Source: Cylindrobasidium torrendii FP15055 ss-10
Taxonomy: Eukaryota > Basidiomycota > Agaricomycetes > Agaricales > Physalacriaceae
Length of the DNA: 64,000 nucleotides
NCBI GenBank assembly: GCA_000934385.1
Contig: KN880451.1
Coordinates: 1-64,000, forward strand
Reading direction: 5' to 3'
Below, piece after piece: positions 32,888 to 46,187 of this stretch; the first letter of the stretch is position 1; each line of letters opens with the position of its first letter. The position numbers were made by a program, and so were the translations under genes. The notes beneath the pieces were generated by a model. It did no database searches and was not told the origin of the DNA. It saw only the letters and a program-made list of their open reading frames with translations.

Positions 32888-35800
32888 ATGGACGGCCTGT
32901 ACGTTTTGTACTATCTACAATCCAAAATAGTGCTACTAACCGTGAAAACAATAGTTTGAAGGGAGTGCAGGACGAGTATGACCGGCTCACCATTGCTCTT
33001 CATGAGGCTGAAGAGGAGCGCGATATTGCCCTCGTTCGCCGCGATACGAGTTTGAAGCTCGAGAGAGCATCAGTTCTTGAATCTGAAGCTCTTCATCGAG
33101 AACATGCCGCTACTATGACTGAAATGCAAGTTGCGGAGGACGCGCTAGTGGCATTACAGCGTCAACTAGCAGACCGCGAGGAAAAGGTGCGTTTCTATCT
33201 CTCACATCATAGATCCGCTTTCTCACACGAGCGTAGTACGACAAGGTAATGCTGATAAACTAGGTCACCAGCTAGTATTCAAAATTTAACTCTAGGTCCG
33301 TACGATCCAGCGAGAGTGGGACTCGCAGAGTGTGTTGTTCTTTTCCAAATTTCGAACTTTCATGGATGAACTGGGTCCTCCCATTCCGACCGCACAACCT
33401 GCTCCGGTCCAGCTTGGCTTTGCAAGCTATGTCGACCCCAACATTCCTTTGCCGCCAGTCAATTCTCGTTCTCCATCCCGTAGTTCGTCAGATATGACTG
33501 TTCTGGTGCACAGTGGAGGAGCTTCACCCGCTACCCGACATCCGTCAAGACTTTCAAAGCCTGATATTGTGCGCGGACCTCATTCACCAGCGTCCGACAT
33601 CGAATACGAGCCACTTTCTCTGCCGTCCTCGCCAAGCGGGGAAGATAGGAATGGGACGGTGGACATGACAGGTATCACACTCAGCGGCGAACATGACTTG
33701 GATGGCGACCTGCTTCCAGATATCCTCTCTGCAAAGCCAATGAGCTCCCCTCGTACGGGCACATCTCAGTCTCCAACTCCAATAGATCTTGCGGAAACGG
33801 ATCCTCAGCTTCTCAACGTGCAAACGAGTACAGAGCCTCACGATGTACCGGCATCTATCTCGGATCCTTCGTCGACCGAGTTGAGCCGAGCGCCTCCTAC
33901 GTCGGAATCCCTGGGGCCCAATCGCGACGACCAAGATGGCGCGCCAATTCCCGCTTCCGGGGACCCTTTACCTACCCCAGAAGACGAGCCTCTGGCGACA
34001 GTTTCAGAAGGCATACAACGAGACACGTCTCTAGAACAAACGCTTGGACCATCCAGCGCAGCGCCTTCACGCGAGCGTTCCGCAACACCTACACCCCACG
34101 CTTCTGTAGTCATGCCCTCCGTCTTACCGGAATCAGCTCCAATGCACGATGTGCCAAGAAGCTTTACACCTACGCTGACGGCCGAGCTCGGCGACAAGCC
34201 TCACGACTTATCCATGTCTAACAAGGAGGAACATGCAACACCAATAGAATGCACGCAGACGAGCTCGCCGTTGCTGTCTGCGACAGTTGTGCTGGCTGAC
34301 AGGACAACGATGGTGAATATTAGCCGTTCGCCAGAGGACTTGGAGGCCATGAACGTGGACGAGGTGACTACCGGGTTGTCAGGACAGGCACTCGTGGAGA
34401 GCGTTGGGATTGATGGAGGAGCGGCACTCTTCGAGGAGATTGTTGAGAGCATAGCACCGGACCACGGGACGCCAATCCCGGGATCCGTGGCGCCAGCTGC
34501 GCAGGACTTTGTAATATTACCTGAACTACAAGAGGTACTGATATTTCGCAGCTTCCCCTTACCACTGACTTACCCTGTAGCTTTCAAAGCCTGCAGCCAC
34601 CAGTGGAAGCGAAGATATTCAAATGGCTGAGCCCCTCCGACAAACACCCCTCGAGGATGCACCACACACAATGCAAAACACAAGCTTGCTTGTGCCAACT
34701 GCCCCTCAACAGCAAAGCCCTACCAACGAACCTGTAGCTGTCGAGATAGAGACACCGAGACACCAAATCCACCTCATACACGACATGAGCCAGGATGAGC
34801 AGCTGTCCACACCAGTCATCGCAGAACTGGTCACACCTACGGATCCCTTGCAAGATGAAGGCAGTGCTCTCGCAGTAGGTGATGATATGCCAAACCATAC
34901 AACCGAACCGACCAACATGGAATTGTTACCATCGTGGCCAATTACCTCTCCGAGCTCTACACTGGACTCGGCGCCCGTCCTTTCCAGCGCGCCCGGAGAC
35001 CTTCTTGAGGACCACGCCTCCTCGAATATGCAGAGGGAACAGTCACCGATATCTGGCGCACCCACCCCACCAGAAAGACAGGACATTGGACCCAAGCCCG
35101 AGAAATGTCCCCTCTTGGATGATACCCAGATTATGGAACCCGTATGTTCGAATTCCCCTCTCGATCTTATTGGCGGCGATACGGTCGATCGAGCACAGGC
35201 CGGGCTCGATACATCTCTTCCCACCGCATCATCAGTGCGCGGTCAGCAGGCCCTCGAAGGACATAGTCCGCCGCCAGAAGATGTTGGTGCAAGTGAGCTT
35301 GTTACGCTACAAGCGCTGCAGCCACCGCAGGAAGACCGGCCCAGTGACACTACGCCTGGACTGCCCGCTGTTCTTACCATGGAATTGAGCGCTGCTATTA
35401 GTATAGACGACGTCCATGGTGTTGAGGCTCCTCTGACAATACCCTCGAGCGGCACCCTTCAATCTACAACTGCCCCAGTACTCGAGCAGCCACTCACACA
35501 AGATACTTGCTTGATGGATATCGACTACCTAGTAGCGACCGAACCCTCTGACACCTCTTCGACCAGGGTGCCCGATCCCCTAATGTATATAGACGCGGAG
35601 GGTGCACAGTCTACCAGTGAATTGACAGCACCAGCACCAGTGGACTCTATGACACCCGAAAGCGACATTTTGCCTCCAAAATTACCCCGGCAGCAGGACG
35701 AAATCGCCATCTCTGAGCACACCGAAGCACAGGTTGACGCTCGTCCTGAACTCCCAGCGCAAAAGGTGCCCCGTGTGCCTAGGAAAGCGTTCGACCCGAT

Positions 35801-36624
35801 ACAGGATGCCATTCAAACTGCAACTGCATATCCCCAAGCCATTGCAATTGAACAGACGAACTCACCGAATCAGGACCGACCTGCCACGCCCGTGAAAAAG
35901 GACTTCAGCGAAGCCTTTCCACCGCCTCTCGCCAAACCGGTCCGTCGCGCTACGTCGCCTCTCCAAACCCATCCACCGCAAGCTCAGGCGCGGCCTGGTT
36001 CTGCACCGCCAGCAGCCGAGGCTTTCCCATTTCTTTCAGCACCTCCGCCTCCGTCTTCAGAACCTCCCGTACAGCTACCTTCTGCTGCTGCGCAAACGGA
36101 CACCCCGAAGAAAGTCGTCAAGCGGAAACGCGTCGAGCTTGATGCAGATTCTACAAATGGACACTCGCAGACTGCGATGAAGAGAACGCGACAGCAAACT
36201 GCCAGTGCTTTGGCTGCGCCAGCATCAGGTTCTACGAAGCCGAAGCCAGCTGGATCAACTTCGAAAGCCTCGGCAGCAAAACCGAAGGCGAAACCACCTA
36301 CGCAGTCGAATTCTAATCGCCGTGCGTTGCTCTTCCACCTCTTTCTGAAAGCATTGGGCTCACAATATGGATAGGCATGGATTTCCGGTGCCAAGAACCG
36401 GGCTGTACAAAGAAGGAATCGACCAAGAGGAGCATGGTCACGCATCTGCAGACCAAACATGGCTTGAGTACGTGTTGCGTGGTGCCCTTGCGCTTTTTTG
36501 ACATGGCTTTTCAGAGTATTTCTGCCCATACACAATATGCACCAGCGGATTCAATGAGGGGGATGATTTGCGGAACCATATCGATAAGCATTTGCAAACG
36601 AAGCTCAAGGTCATACCTCCATGA
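32888..36624 (+). CDS. large coiled-coil, disordered, C2H2 zinc-finger protein
   Basis: Spliced from a tiny first exon (MDGL) into a coiled coil (YDRLTIALHEAEEERDIAL ... LVALQRQLADREEK), then TIQREWDSQSVLFFSKF. About 950 residues of low-complexity Ser/Pro/Thr/Glu sequence follow, interrupted by one intron at about 34536-34580. The tail has basic KRKR and Lys/Pro/Ala-rich segments (PKKVVKRKR, KPKAKPPTQSNSN). Two C2H2 units end the protein: FRCQEPGCTKKESTKRSMVTH and YFCPYTICTSGFNEGDDLRNH, with the TGA at 36622. It shares the architecture of the 24003-25904 gene on the other strand. Probably a nuclear regulator; the target is unknown. Very long disorder and repeated acidic/Pro stretches would suit a scaffold or transactivator (inference). 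Confidence 0.78.
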
Positions 36625-37029
36625 GCAGTTTGGACAATGGGTAGGCTGCGGTTTGGTTTGGTTTTCTTGATTGACTTCGCGTTTATTTACATCTCTTACA
36701 GTACTGTATCGCTAGTTATCGCACATCTGGTTATTTAATCGGAATGTTTCTGGTTGTTGTCATAAGAACGTTGACCAAGTTACAAAAACCGAAAGCCAAT
36801 GGATTACACCATCAAGATGCTGTCTGCAAATTCAGCACTAGGGTAATGTTCTGGTGATTGTCTTTATGCTGCTGCGCTGGCGTGGCGAACCCTGAACGTT
36901 GAACGGTGTGGTCTTGGGTGAGGTGTTGTCACTTGCTCAAGTACTCAACGAACTATTCCTTTCGCACAGTTCTACGACAGTTACAACATGATTTTTCTCG
37001 GTACGTGTAAATTTTATGATTATGTTCAT
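36625..37029. other. convergent 3' flanks
   Basis: About 400 bp between two convergent genes. No other feature seen. Confidence 0.45.
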
Positions 37030-38366
37030 TCAAGGCTTAATGGGCTCAGCGAAGGGCTGCCTTGCAAGCTCTCCAGCAGGTTGGAAAAGCATGGCGTATG
37101 TAGACCCGGTTCCCTATCGACGATGTCAGATTTCTGACCACGAAATCGGTGAGAAAAGCTTACAATGAATCCGGGGAGGAAACCAAAGTCGGTAGGTGCA
37201 GCATCTTCAATGAAAGCAATGTGTTCTTTCGACAATGAAATTTCCAGCGCCTCGATGTTGGATTTGAGCTGGTCGATCTTCCTTCCGCCAATAACTGGGA
37301 ACACGTAGGGAGTCTTCTGCATCACGTACGCGATGGCAACTAAGATGGGTTAGCCTACACCGAATAATGGTCACAATGGTAGGATAACTTACCAGCAGCA
37401 ATACTTTTCGCACCAATATCTTGCGCTACCTTCTCGAGCGCCCTTGAAACCTCCCTCTCTTTCTCGTTCCTCTTCCACTCCGGACCGTAGAAAACGCGCT
37501 GCTGTTCCCCACTTGCCTCCCTCTGCTTCTCCTCCTCATCCGTGCGAAGCTTTCCACCACCAAGGACAGCCCACGGGACCAACGCCATACCATGGGCACG
37601 CGCCATCGGAATGATCTCTCTCTCAAAGTCCCTGTCGAGAACGCTCCAACGACCTTGGTAAACACTGAAGGGTGTCTTCCCGTGGTCGAGCGCATACTGG
37701 TTTGCCTGGGAGACAACCCAGGCAGGAGTGTCGGAGATGCCCAGGTAGTTCACCTTGCCTGCCACAACCAGTGCATGCAGCGAGTCCATGATTTCGCGGA
37801 TCGAGGTCTCATAATCCCACCAATGCAAGTAGAGGAGGTCGATATACGTAGTGCGGAGGCGCTTCAAACTGCTTTCGACACTGAGGCGTAGGGACTTCGT
37901 GCCATTTCCGGTGTAGTTGACGCGAGTCTTGATGGAGGGATCGATCGTCGAGCCGCTGGTGTACTGGTGATGTATGAGCGCCAACAGAGATGTATGAGGA
38001 AGATGCACACCTTGGTCGCAAGAACAACCTGGTCACGGATGCCGCGCGATTCCATCCACTCTCCGATGAATTCTTCAGAGGTCCCATCCTGACTGGTACA
38101 CACAGTGTGTTAGTTGTAAGTCCAGATAAACCATGTATATCGATTGCTCACTAGCTGTTCGCCGTATCAATGAAGTTGCCCCCAAGGTCAAAGTAGGCGT
38201 CCAAAAGGGCGAAGCTGGATTCCTTTGTCATCTCCCCCAGACGCCCATTCCACTTGTCCCCAATACTCAATCCGCCGAGGCATATAGGCGAAACATGAAC
38301 GCTGGCCTGAGGGGATAGAAGACGGTATACGCCAAGCTTGGATGCAGGGGTGGTAGACGTCGCCAT
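37030..38366 (-). CDS. aldo-keto reductase, aryl-alcohol dehydrogenase (AAD) type
   Basis: Five exons (38152-38366, 38011-38092, 37393-37963, 37164-37339, 37030-37113) give 375 residues. NADPH-dependent aldo-keto reductase of the AAD group, which in wood-decay basidiomycetes interconverts aromatic aldehydes and alcohols. Visible: [12 protein letters not shown]; catalytic Asp and Tyr in [11 protein letters not shown] (the Tyr is completed across intron 1); catalytic Lys in VVLATK; catalytic His in [12 protein letters not shown]-site residues in [20 protein letters not shown]. The last exon [11 protein letters not shown]...[10 protein letters not shown] is the usual family ending and is reached only by splicing the 50-nt intron at 37114-37163. 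A TATAAA box sits 32 bp upstream. The exact substrate is not predictable. Confidence 0.92.
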
Positions 38367-38397
38367 TTTTGAGGAAGAGCAGTCATGCTTTTGCCTC

Positions 38398-38403
38398 TTT
38401 ATA
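38398..38403 (-). promoter_or_regulatory. TATA box of aldo-keto reductase gene
   Basis: The minus strand reads CATATAAAGAG with TATAAA 32 bp before the ATG at 38366. Confidence 0.55.
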
Positions 38404-39597
38404 TGAGACTCAGTGACAATAGCGTCATTCCAGCGTCGTAATGGCTTTTTCTAATGATACCCGCAGATTGGCGTAGACGGTACTTTATGTTATCCGAAAA
38501 CGTTCTGCGCCTGTCACGTGTAGCTCTTCGACCTGCTTAAAACGGAACAAGTGATCGACAAAGGGGTTGTCTGCTAAAACGGCCATTGGTTAAGCACTGT
38601 TTCGTTCTGCATTTACGAGAGAGCCCTTGGTAATACATTGGTCAAGTGTTACCAAGAAGCGGATATCGCGGAAATCAGACGGCATTGATATCCTTTGTCC
38701 TATGCGCTTGAAGCTCGCAGTCTGAGAATTTCAGAAGGGCAGCTTACCTGCCTAGGTCCCCGCGTCATTTGAACTTCATTCCAGTAGCCAGAACCCATAA
38801 CGCCAAGTGCGAAGAGTGTTCGATTCTCTGACATCCACAGATTTGATACTCCTGCAGTTTGGTAGCGTACTGACTACACAAACGCGTCGCCTTCCCACGA
38901 AAATGATGCGTAAGTCACAACTATGGGGTGTAATATAAGAGAACAAGACACAATGCTCGACCAGACCTATCATGTTAATGCATGGCTTCGTGTGAAGATT
39001 GCATGTACATCATCGTGGATATCGGTGGGGAATTGCACTTAACAAGATCTTGTACTAGCCAGTTGATACATAAGAATCCGCTCATTTGCAGAAGACGCGA
39101 GCTAAGGAAGGAAAGACGATGCGATTATAACCCCACACGCAGGAAAGGCAAACAGCACGAGAAGGCCAGATATCTTTGGAGGTGGGCAAACTTGAATGAA
39201 TCCGGAGAGGAAACAAGGTCGGCGGCTGTCGGCAGATATGAAACTGTGGCATTGCTTTCAAGGCGATGCTACAGGCTCCTGATTTCTTTCTTTCTTTCTT
39301 TCAACGAAGGCAGCGGCGCCATGTTTTTTTTAATGTTCTCGTGTTTGCAATATGACGTTTAATCCTATCCATACCTCTACATCTGGTAGGCATTGGACAA
39401 CCACTGACTGACCTTTGCACATTGTATACATATTTCAAGCGTCTAGTTTAAATCGTTCAACGTTAACGTTCATCGCAGGTTCATTGAGAACTTACGTCAT
39501 TTCTCGGCGGCAGTGTCCGGCATCAGAGCAGTGGAGCTGTTGGGCGCAAGCTGCTAAGCTCTCTCATGTTCGCGTGGATGCGCTTTTGCTGCTCCCA
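38404..39597. other. 1.2 kb intergenic, divergent promoters
   Basis: Upstream DNA of the aldo-keto reductase (minus) and the histidine kinase (plus). No gene supported. It contains a short (TTTC)n run at about 39284-39301 and an AT-rich patch at 39320-39345. Confidence 0.5.
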
Positions 39598-42500
39598 ATG
39601 AAACCGAAAAGACCGTCTACCGCACCAGGAAGCGACCAGACCTACTTCATCCCAAATGGCATGCAGGTACTGGTCGAGGACGACGATGTGGACGATGCGG
39701 ACAGCAGCTCGTCATCTGCCATTAACGAAGCCTACGACTGGAACACCTTCATTGCTGCTTATGCTTCTGGACGATGGGAGCCCCACCGCATACCAAATCC
39801 TCCCGTTGGAGTCGCAAGGGACGACGACCATGTACCAGAGTTGTTCGAAATGACAGAAATTCCACACCGAAAACCGGCGCGCGCGTCAAGCTCCCATCGA
39901 ATGCGCAATTCGTTCTCTACTCCATCTGGACCCCCGATTCCTTCATCATCCAGAGACAAACCAAATCTCTACTTGCCCATCCAGCGACCTACGTCGACAC
40001 CAGCCTCGGTCGTATCTGCCGCCACACTACGTTTGGCCGGTACCCATGTCAATCTTGCCCCGTTGGCACTACCAAGCCCCGAGCACGAGTTCACGGATCC
40101 ATTACGCGGTGTGTCGGTCGTCGTTCCAGGAGTGCACCCCGACGAGACTCTGCAAGAAATCGTGATGACGCCTGGTGGGACGCGCCGAATTAGGTTGAAC
40201 AACTTCTGGAAAGGTGTATCAGAGCCAGGCAGCGACGAAGACATCTCGAAAGAGGCATTGGTCACCACTCCAGCCGACTACTTCAGCCATCATGAATCTA
40301 CCGCCATCCCACCATCCGCAGAGGTAGCTGCCAAGCGTGCCCATCTTGCGCGTCAAAGCTCCGCACCGCTTCCGCCGCCCCCCTCCGTCTCCGTCCCCGT
40401 ATCACTCAGTAAATGCGCCGCGGAAAGTCGAGAGGCGTTCTCCAAAGACGGCTATCTGGTCCCACCCAATCCACCGACTGAACTTGACCGTCGACGCGCG
40501 CTTTACCAATTCAACATCTGGGGCACGGCACCCGACCCCAATTTCGAACGCATAGCGCACCTCACTATGCTTGTTTTTGGTGCGAAGGGGGTGTATATTA
40601 GCTTGGTCGACGCCAATGACATGTGGGTGATGCCCACACCTCGTCGGCTCTCTTCCTTACACGGCGGCTAGATACTTCAAATCTGAACGTGGCCTCAAGA
40701 TATCCCCGTGTGCTCGTAACAAATCCTTCTGTGGCCATGCAATACTTCAGCGGTGCGTACACCATGCTCCACATCCATTCATGCACGCTGACTGTGCCTC
40801 AGTGACGACGAGCCTCTAGTGATTTTGGATACCCACGAAGATTGGCGATTTGCAAATCATGTGCGCCGCAAAGTTATACTGACATTTGCGAGATCTCATT
40901 CTTCCATAGCCGCTTGTGACCTCCGCCCCCCACATACGGTTCTACGCTGGTGCACCACTCAAGACGGCTGACGGGCACAATGTTGGGACGTAGGTCCTGT
41001 CCTAAGTGTGTTTATCCGCCCCTCACCGACTGTAGGCTGTCCGTAATCGATGATACACCCCGAAATGTCTTCAACCCCAGGCATCGACATACACTCAAGG
41101 AGTTCGCTGCCATTGCTATGCGTGAAATGGAACTGTGGCGGGACAAAATCCAGCTGAGAGTTCGAGACAAAATTCAGGCCTCTGTATGTTTTCCTTCCGT
41201 TATGTTTCACGGCTGACAGAAATCCGCAGATGGAACAATTTAGTCGCGAGTGCATAGAGGTTGAGTTGGACGAGACAGGCTCCAAGTCAGATTACAGCAA
41301 GTCCAGTACTCCAGTGTCAGAGAGCACGCTTGGATATCGGCCATCTCTTCCATTATCAGCGCCCTCTACGCCAACGCCAGGGGACCTCATACCGTCAATC
41401 AGCCGGCCTATCCTATTAGGACACCGCGAACCATCAACGGAAACGCGCCAGAAGCCACGTCTTTTCCGGTCACGTCCATCCGAACCATTATTGCCTTCCA
41501 TGCCTTCAATCATTGCGACACGACCCTCTAGTGACAATGTGACAACACTTCCGGACCTCGCAAAAAAGTCATTGAAGCCTTCGGCCTCGTTCAGTGAAGC
41601 ATCATCTCCACTGAACCGAGCGGCATCCATTACCTTTTCCTCTCCCGCCCCGTCCAAGGGGTCGACACCGACGCATCCAGACCTCCTTCACACAAAATCA
41701 TCCACCGAGTCGTCGCCCAGCCGCCCGTCTCTCAAACCGAGATATTCCAGCCAACACAAGTCGTTCTTGCAGCAAGGATCCATGGACAAGGTGTATGCGC
41801 GCGCAGCACGCCTGATTCAAAGGACACTAGACGTTGACGATGTGATTGTCATGGATGTTTCGCACTGCGATGTGAATGCGGATGCCTTTGCGCCATCGAT
41901 GGTTAGGACGCCGGGAGGCACCCCAGGCGTGGAACCGCACGGTGTCAACACTCTTGGTGGTAAAGCACCTGGTCCTAGCACGCCTACTGGGTCCACCACT
42001 TCACCACATCCCACGACGACGCCACCTGTTCATCATCCTATGGCTGGTACTGAAGGTACCGTCAGTGTTGCAATGTACCACGGAGACCCTGCGAAGGCAA
42101 CGGAGATGCGCAAACTTCGCTCTGATGAATGGAGCTCGTTGTGGCAATTCTTCGAACGTCATCCAGATGGGAAGGTCATGGAGGGTATCGTTGAGAAGAG
42201 TTGGAGAGCATTCCTACCTACGAGAGTTTCCTATGCATTGAGTAGGCTGTGTTGCCTGGTATTGATGATGATACGCTAATGCTTTCCCAGCTGTGCCTAT
42301 TTTCAACATCGACAACCAACCGTTCGCTCTTCTATGCGCCTACAATTTGGCAGAAGAACAAACGAGATGTGTACGGTTTAAATTTACAATTCGGCACCTC
42401 TTTCTTATATTATTGCAGCTTGAAGGTCATGAGTTGTCATACCTAAGAGCTATCGGGGTCATTATCCTCTCCGCTGTGCTCAAACGTCGCATGATACTCG

Positions 42501-44884
42501 CTGACAAGGCCAAATCGTTGTTCATTTCCAAGTGCGTAGGCGAGGATTCCACGGTTCCATATACTGACTCCATCCCCAGTATCTCTCACGAATTACGGAC
42601 ACCACTGCATGGAGTCGGTATCTTCATGTCGTGAAGATATGAAAAGCCTAACATTAACTTGTAGATACTCGCTGCCGCCGAATTGCTGGATGAAAGTAAC
42701 CTCGGTCCCTCGCAGTCATCTTTCCTGCAGACTATACAGGCTTGTGGAACATCGCTCGTGGAGACCGTCAACCATGTCCTCGATTTCACCAAGCTCAGCG
42801 GTAACTCCAAGTCAGGGGGTGTCGAAAATGTTATTGTTCCGATGAAGTAAGCCTATCCTAGCATTCTAAAGTTGTACTGATTCTCCTCAGAGTGAATTTG
42901 ATGCAACTCGTGGAGGAGGCTGTTGACGGCTGTTGGGTGGGCCACCGGGCACGGCAAGCTATCTCAGGCGATACTGGCATCGGCAGTGTCTACTCACCCC
43001 CTCAAAACGATGCAGTCCGCACGCAACAACAAGATCATGTTGAGACAGTGGTCGACATTGGACAGCGACCAGGCGTGCGTTTCTTCTCTAACGTGATACT
43101 GGCAGGTACTCAGGCCTCAATTAGGGATGGCTTCTCAAATGCGAGAAGGGTGGTATACGACGTGTTCTCATGAATATTTTCGGGAACAGCCTCAAATTTA
43201 CCAAGGTAGGTTATTGCCCGCCAGGGCGTGCAAACGGTTTTGTTGACGCTGTCAGTAGAATGGTTATGTTCACGTCAGCCTGCGTCAAGCACCGCCGCAA
43301 GAGGGAGATCCGCCAGACCGCGTCAAGGTCGAGTTGTCAGTACTAGATACTGGGAAGGTAGGTTATCAGCTTTCTTCGTAAGCGTGTGCTCATCATCTTT
43401 AAGGGCATCAGCAAGAACTTTCAGAGGAACCAGCTTTTCCATCCGTTTTCCCAAGAGAACCCTCTACTCACCGGAACTGGTCTTGGTCTTGCCATCGTCA
43501 ACAGCATCATTCACTCGGATACTGTCGATGGACGAATTGATGTCTGGAGCGAGGAAGGTGTTGGTACCGAAATCAAGATCACTTTCAGCGCTCAGGTAAC
43601 AGACGAAGATGGCGAGACATCAGCCGGTGACATGGAGCCTTTCAAATTCGACGACCCCGACAAGCCTCTTCGAGTATCACTCATTGGCTTCGAGGATGAT
43701 GACCATATCGGCACGCGCCTTCTGCTGGACACGGTCCGCACCTACATCTCGACCTGGTGGGGGTTCAGTATCCAAGGTCCTGGCGAGGAGACTGGTGACA
43801 TTGTCATCCTGAACGAAGGAGTTGAGACGGTGGCTGCGGCGACGGAGAACCACGACATATCTCGACCGTTCATCATCCTTTCGGGTTCACGCGGCAGCCC
43901 TCAAATAATGTCGGTAACTAGTGAGCATGAGCGTATTGGTGGGATATGTCGCGCGATGTACAAACCTGGCGGACCGACACGTCTGCGCTCAGCTCTTAGC
44001 GTCTGTGTACACGCCCTCAAGATCCAAGCGCAAGGTAGTGTGCCGGCTCAAGCTATGTCTCGCCATGTTTCCCAAATGTCGGACGGTGCCTATGAGGCAG
44101 AGTTGTTGACCCCATCGATCTCGACCATCTTGCCTGCTCGTCGGAACTCGGAGGAACCTAACCACGCCCTGGCACGGCCACCGATATCGAGGTCGGCGAC
44201 AGCGCATCCGACATTGGCAACCTCTTGGAAGCGACTTTCCTCCACAAGCGAAGGGGCGGTGGAGGAAGACCAGGAGACAACATCTCCTACCATCACCATC
44301 GGTCCGGGAGGCACTCTTCTAAGATCTTCTGTGGGCAGTGTCCAGTCGGGCATGCACCCAAAAATCCTCGTTGTGGAAGACAACCCAATCTTGCGGAATC
44401 TTTTGTGCGCTTCTTATGCTTGCATGTTGATGCCTACTGACGCCTGTCATAGGATACAATGGTTGATGAGGAAGGGATATGAATTCCGGGATGCTGTCGA
44501 TGGCCGCGATGGTGTGAATATATACACCAACGAGGGACCCTTCGAGTGAGTGGCACTTCTCCCGGACCAGAGTAAGGCGCTGATTACCGTAGCGTGGTAC
44601 TGCTTGATCTCTCGATGCCCGTTTTGGATGGCGTGGGTGCGACGACGGAAATTCGCCAATTCGAGGCATTCGCAGATCATACTACTAAGATACTCGCCCT
44701 CACTGGCATGTCTTCTCTGGAGGACAAGCGTCGAGCCTTTGATGCAGGCGTGGACGGATAGTACGTTTCATTTCATTATCGATCGTTTGCTCGTGTCTAA
44801 CGCATGTCGAAAAACCTCAGCCTCGTAAAGCCTGTCGCCTTCAAAACTTTGGATGAGATGTTCCATAAATTAGGGATGCCTTGA
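39598..44884 (+). CDS. hybrid histidine kinase with GAF domain and receiver
   Basis: Multi-step phosphorelay sensor, starting MKPKRPSTAPG at 39598. A long Ser/Pro-rich N-terminus leads into a GAF domain (FERIAHLTMLVFGAKGVYISL, split here as FERIAHLTML and VFGAKGVYISL; then FCGHAILQRDDEPLVILDTHE; then GAPLKTADGHNVGTLSVIDD). A disordered insert and a second GAF-like stretch follow. The HisKA box carries the phospho-His in ISHELRTPLHG (around the intron at 42530-42580). The HATPase has LMNIFGNSLKFTK and TGTGLGLAIVNSII. The receiver has acidic pocket VVEDNP, phospho-Asp in VLLDLSMPVLDG, Thr in ALTGMSS and Lys in YLVKPV. All relay residues are present, so the protein should be active. There is no transmembrane helix, so it is a cytosolic sensor; the signal is unknown. 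Splicing was resolved at each conserved block. Confidence 0.92.
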
Positions 44885-45264
44885 TACCGGGACCCTCCTT
44901 CTTCTGTCGGTTTTATTTTGCGTTGTGTTGTAACCTATATCGCAACTATCTTGTAGCATGGTCGTCCATTGGTCTTTTTTCTTCGTATCATGATGCCATG
45001 GTATTTACTCTCTGCATGCCAACTGTACATATTCTTCCTATCTTCTTTCGTAGTCAAATATCTCTTTTGTATTTGTGGGTAATTCACTGGGTGTCCGGTC
45101 TGCTTTGTCTTCGCACGAGGTGTGGTGACTCTGGGTACCAACAGATATGGAATCCGCCTCATGTCGTGAACACGTGTAGAACATACACAACTCGCGTGCA
45201 TGGAGGTGGGCAAACTCTTTTTCTATCCTCCATCTTCGTGTTTGGCGTTCGTCCAACTTTTGCA
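44885..45264. other. intergenic
   Basis: 3' flank of the kinase gene and promoter of the next C2H2 gene. Nothing else supported. Confidence 0.45.
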
Positions 45265-46187
45265 ATGCCCCGAGTCCCCAAGGTACGCTCTCCCAACATC
45301 GCATACGTCTTCAAACCTGTTAACAAATTATTTGTAACTGCAGGCGAGCCCGTCTGCTGTAGCATCCGACGCTACTACGGTGCAGGGCGCCATCTGTCAT
45401 GTATGCGGACGCAAGATTGGGAGGAAAAGCGACCTAGCCCGCCATATGCGAATCCATGCCGATGATAAATCAGAGCTGTACGTAGCTGCTTTCTGATTAC
45501 TGTTGATTGGCGCATTGACTTGACTATAACTAGGATGCACCGATGTCCGGTCAGTGGCAATTTCTTGCGTTCGTGGTTTCGTTAGACGCTCTGTGAAGTG
45601 TTCGATTGAACACGGGGCGTATCCCTTATTTCCTCGCACTCAGTTTTGTGTCAGGTTATGTAGGAGCAGATCGCTGACCAGTGTTTTAGTTTTGTAGCTT
45701 TGGAAATATGCAGAAGTCGAACGTGCAGGTGTGCTTTCATCGTTGTTCATTCCCTGTAGATTCAACAGCTAACGAAATCACAGACGCACATTCGCACACA
45801 GTACGTCGACGCAGATTGTTTTCCCCCTCCGTTTCTCAACTGTATTTTTCTCCCACTAGCACGGGCGAGAAGTCTCGCGCATGTCCCGACTGCTCTTTCG
45901 CTACAACGGACCCTGGATCTTTGACGCGCCATCGCAAGCGCGTGCACAATTACGTGCCCAAAAAACGCAAGGCGCGCGACAACAGCGTTCCCGCGACGGG
46001 CAAGCGGCTCCCTCTTTCGCTCCCCCCTCTTCCCGCAGGATCTCCGCCACCATCTGAGCTCGGCGGCCAATCACCAAAGGGCAGCCCCGTCTCCGCGGCA
46101 TCCACCAACAACGACGCCCCGCGTTGTGTCCCCCGACTCATCCGCGGTCCAGTCGATGAAGGGCCTGCCGATGAATCACACTCATGA
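45265..46187 (+). CDS. three-finger C2H2 transcription-factor-like protein
   Basis: A short spliced protein starting MPRVPKASPSAVASDA. Finger 1 CHVCGRKIGRKSDLARHMRIH lies in one exon (written here as CHVCGRKIGRKS then DLARHMRIH). Finger 2 is assembled from several small exons: HRCP, then FCSFGNMQKSNVQ, then THIRTHT. The classical linker TGEK follows and leads into finger 3 CPDCSFATTDPGSLTRH ending RKRVH. All three have canonical CxxC-x12-H-x3-4-H spacing, and the TGEK linker is typical of sequence-specific DNA binding. A basic patch (PKKRKARDN) after the fingers could be a nuclear signal. The Pro/Ser-rich tail ends at the TGA at 46185-46187. Target genes are unknown. Confidence 0.8.

Noticed and set aside
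39284..39301. (TTTC)n microsatellite
   Set aside because: Only about four to five units; ordinary simple repeat in intergenic DNA.
39415..39597. Upstream extension of the histidine-kinase frame
   Set aside because: The extension begins without a convincing start and has no kinase-family character; the ATG at 39598 is preferred.
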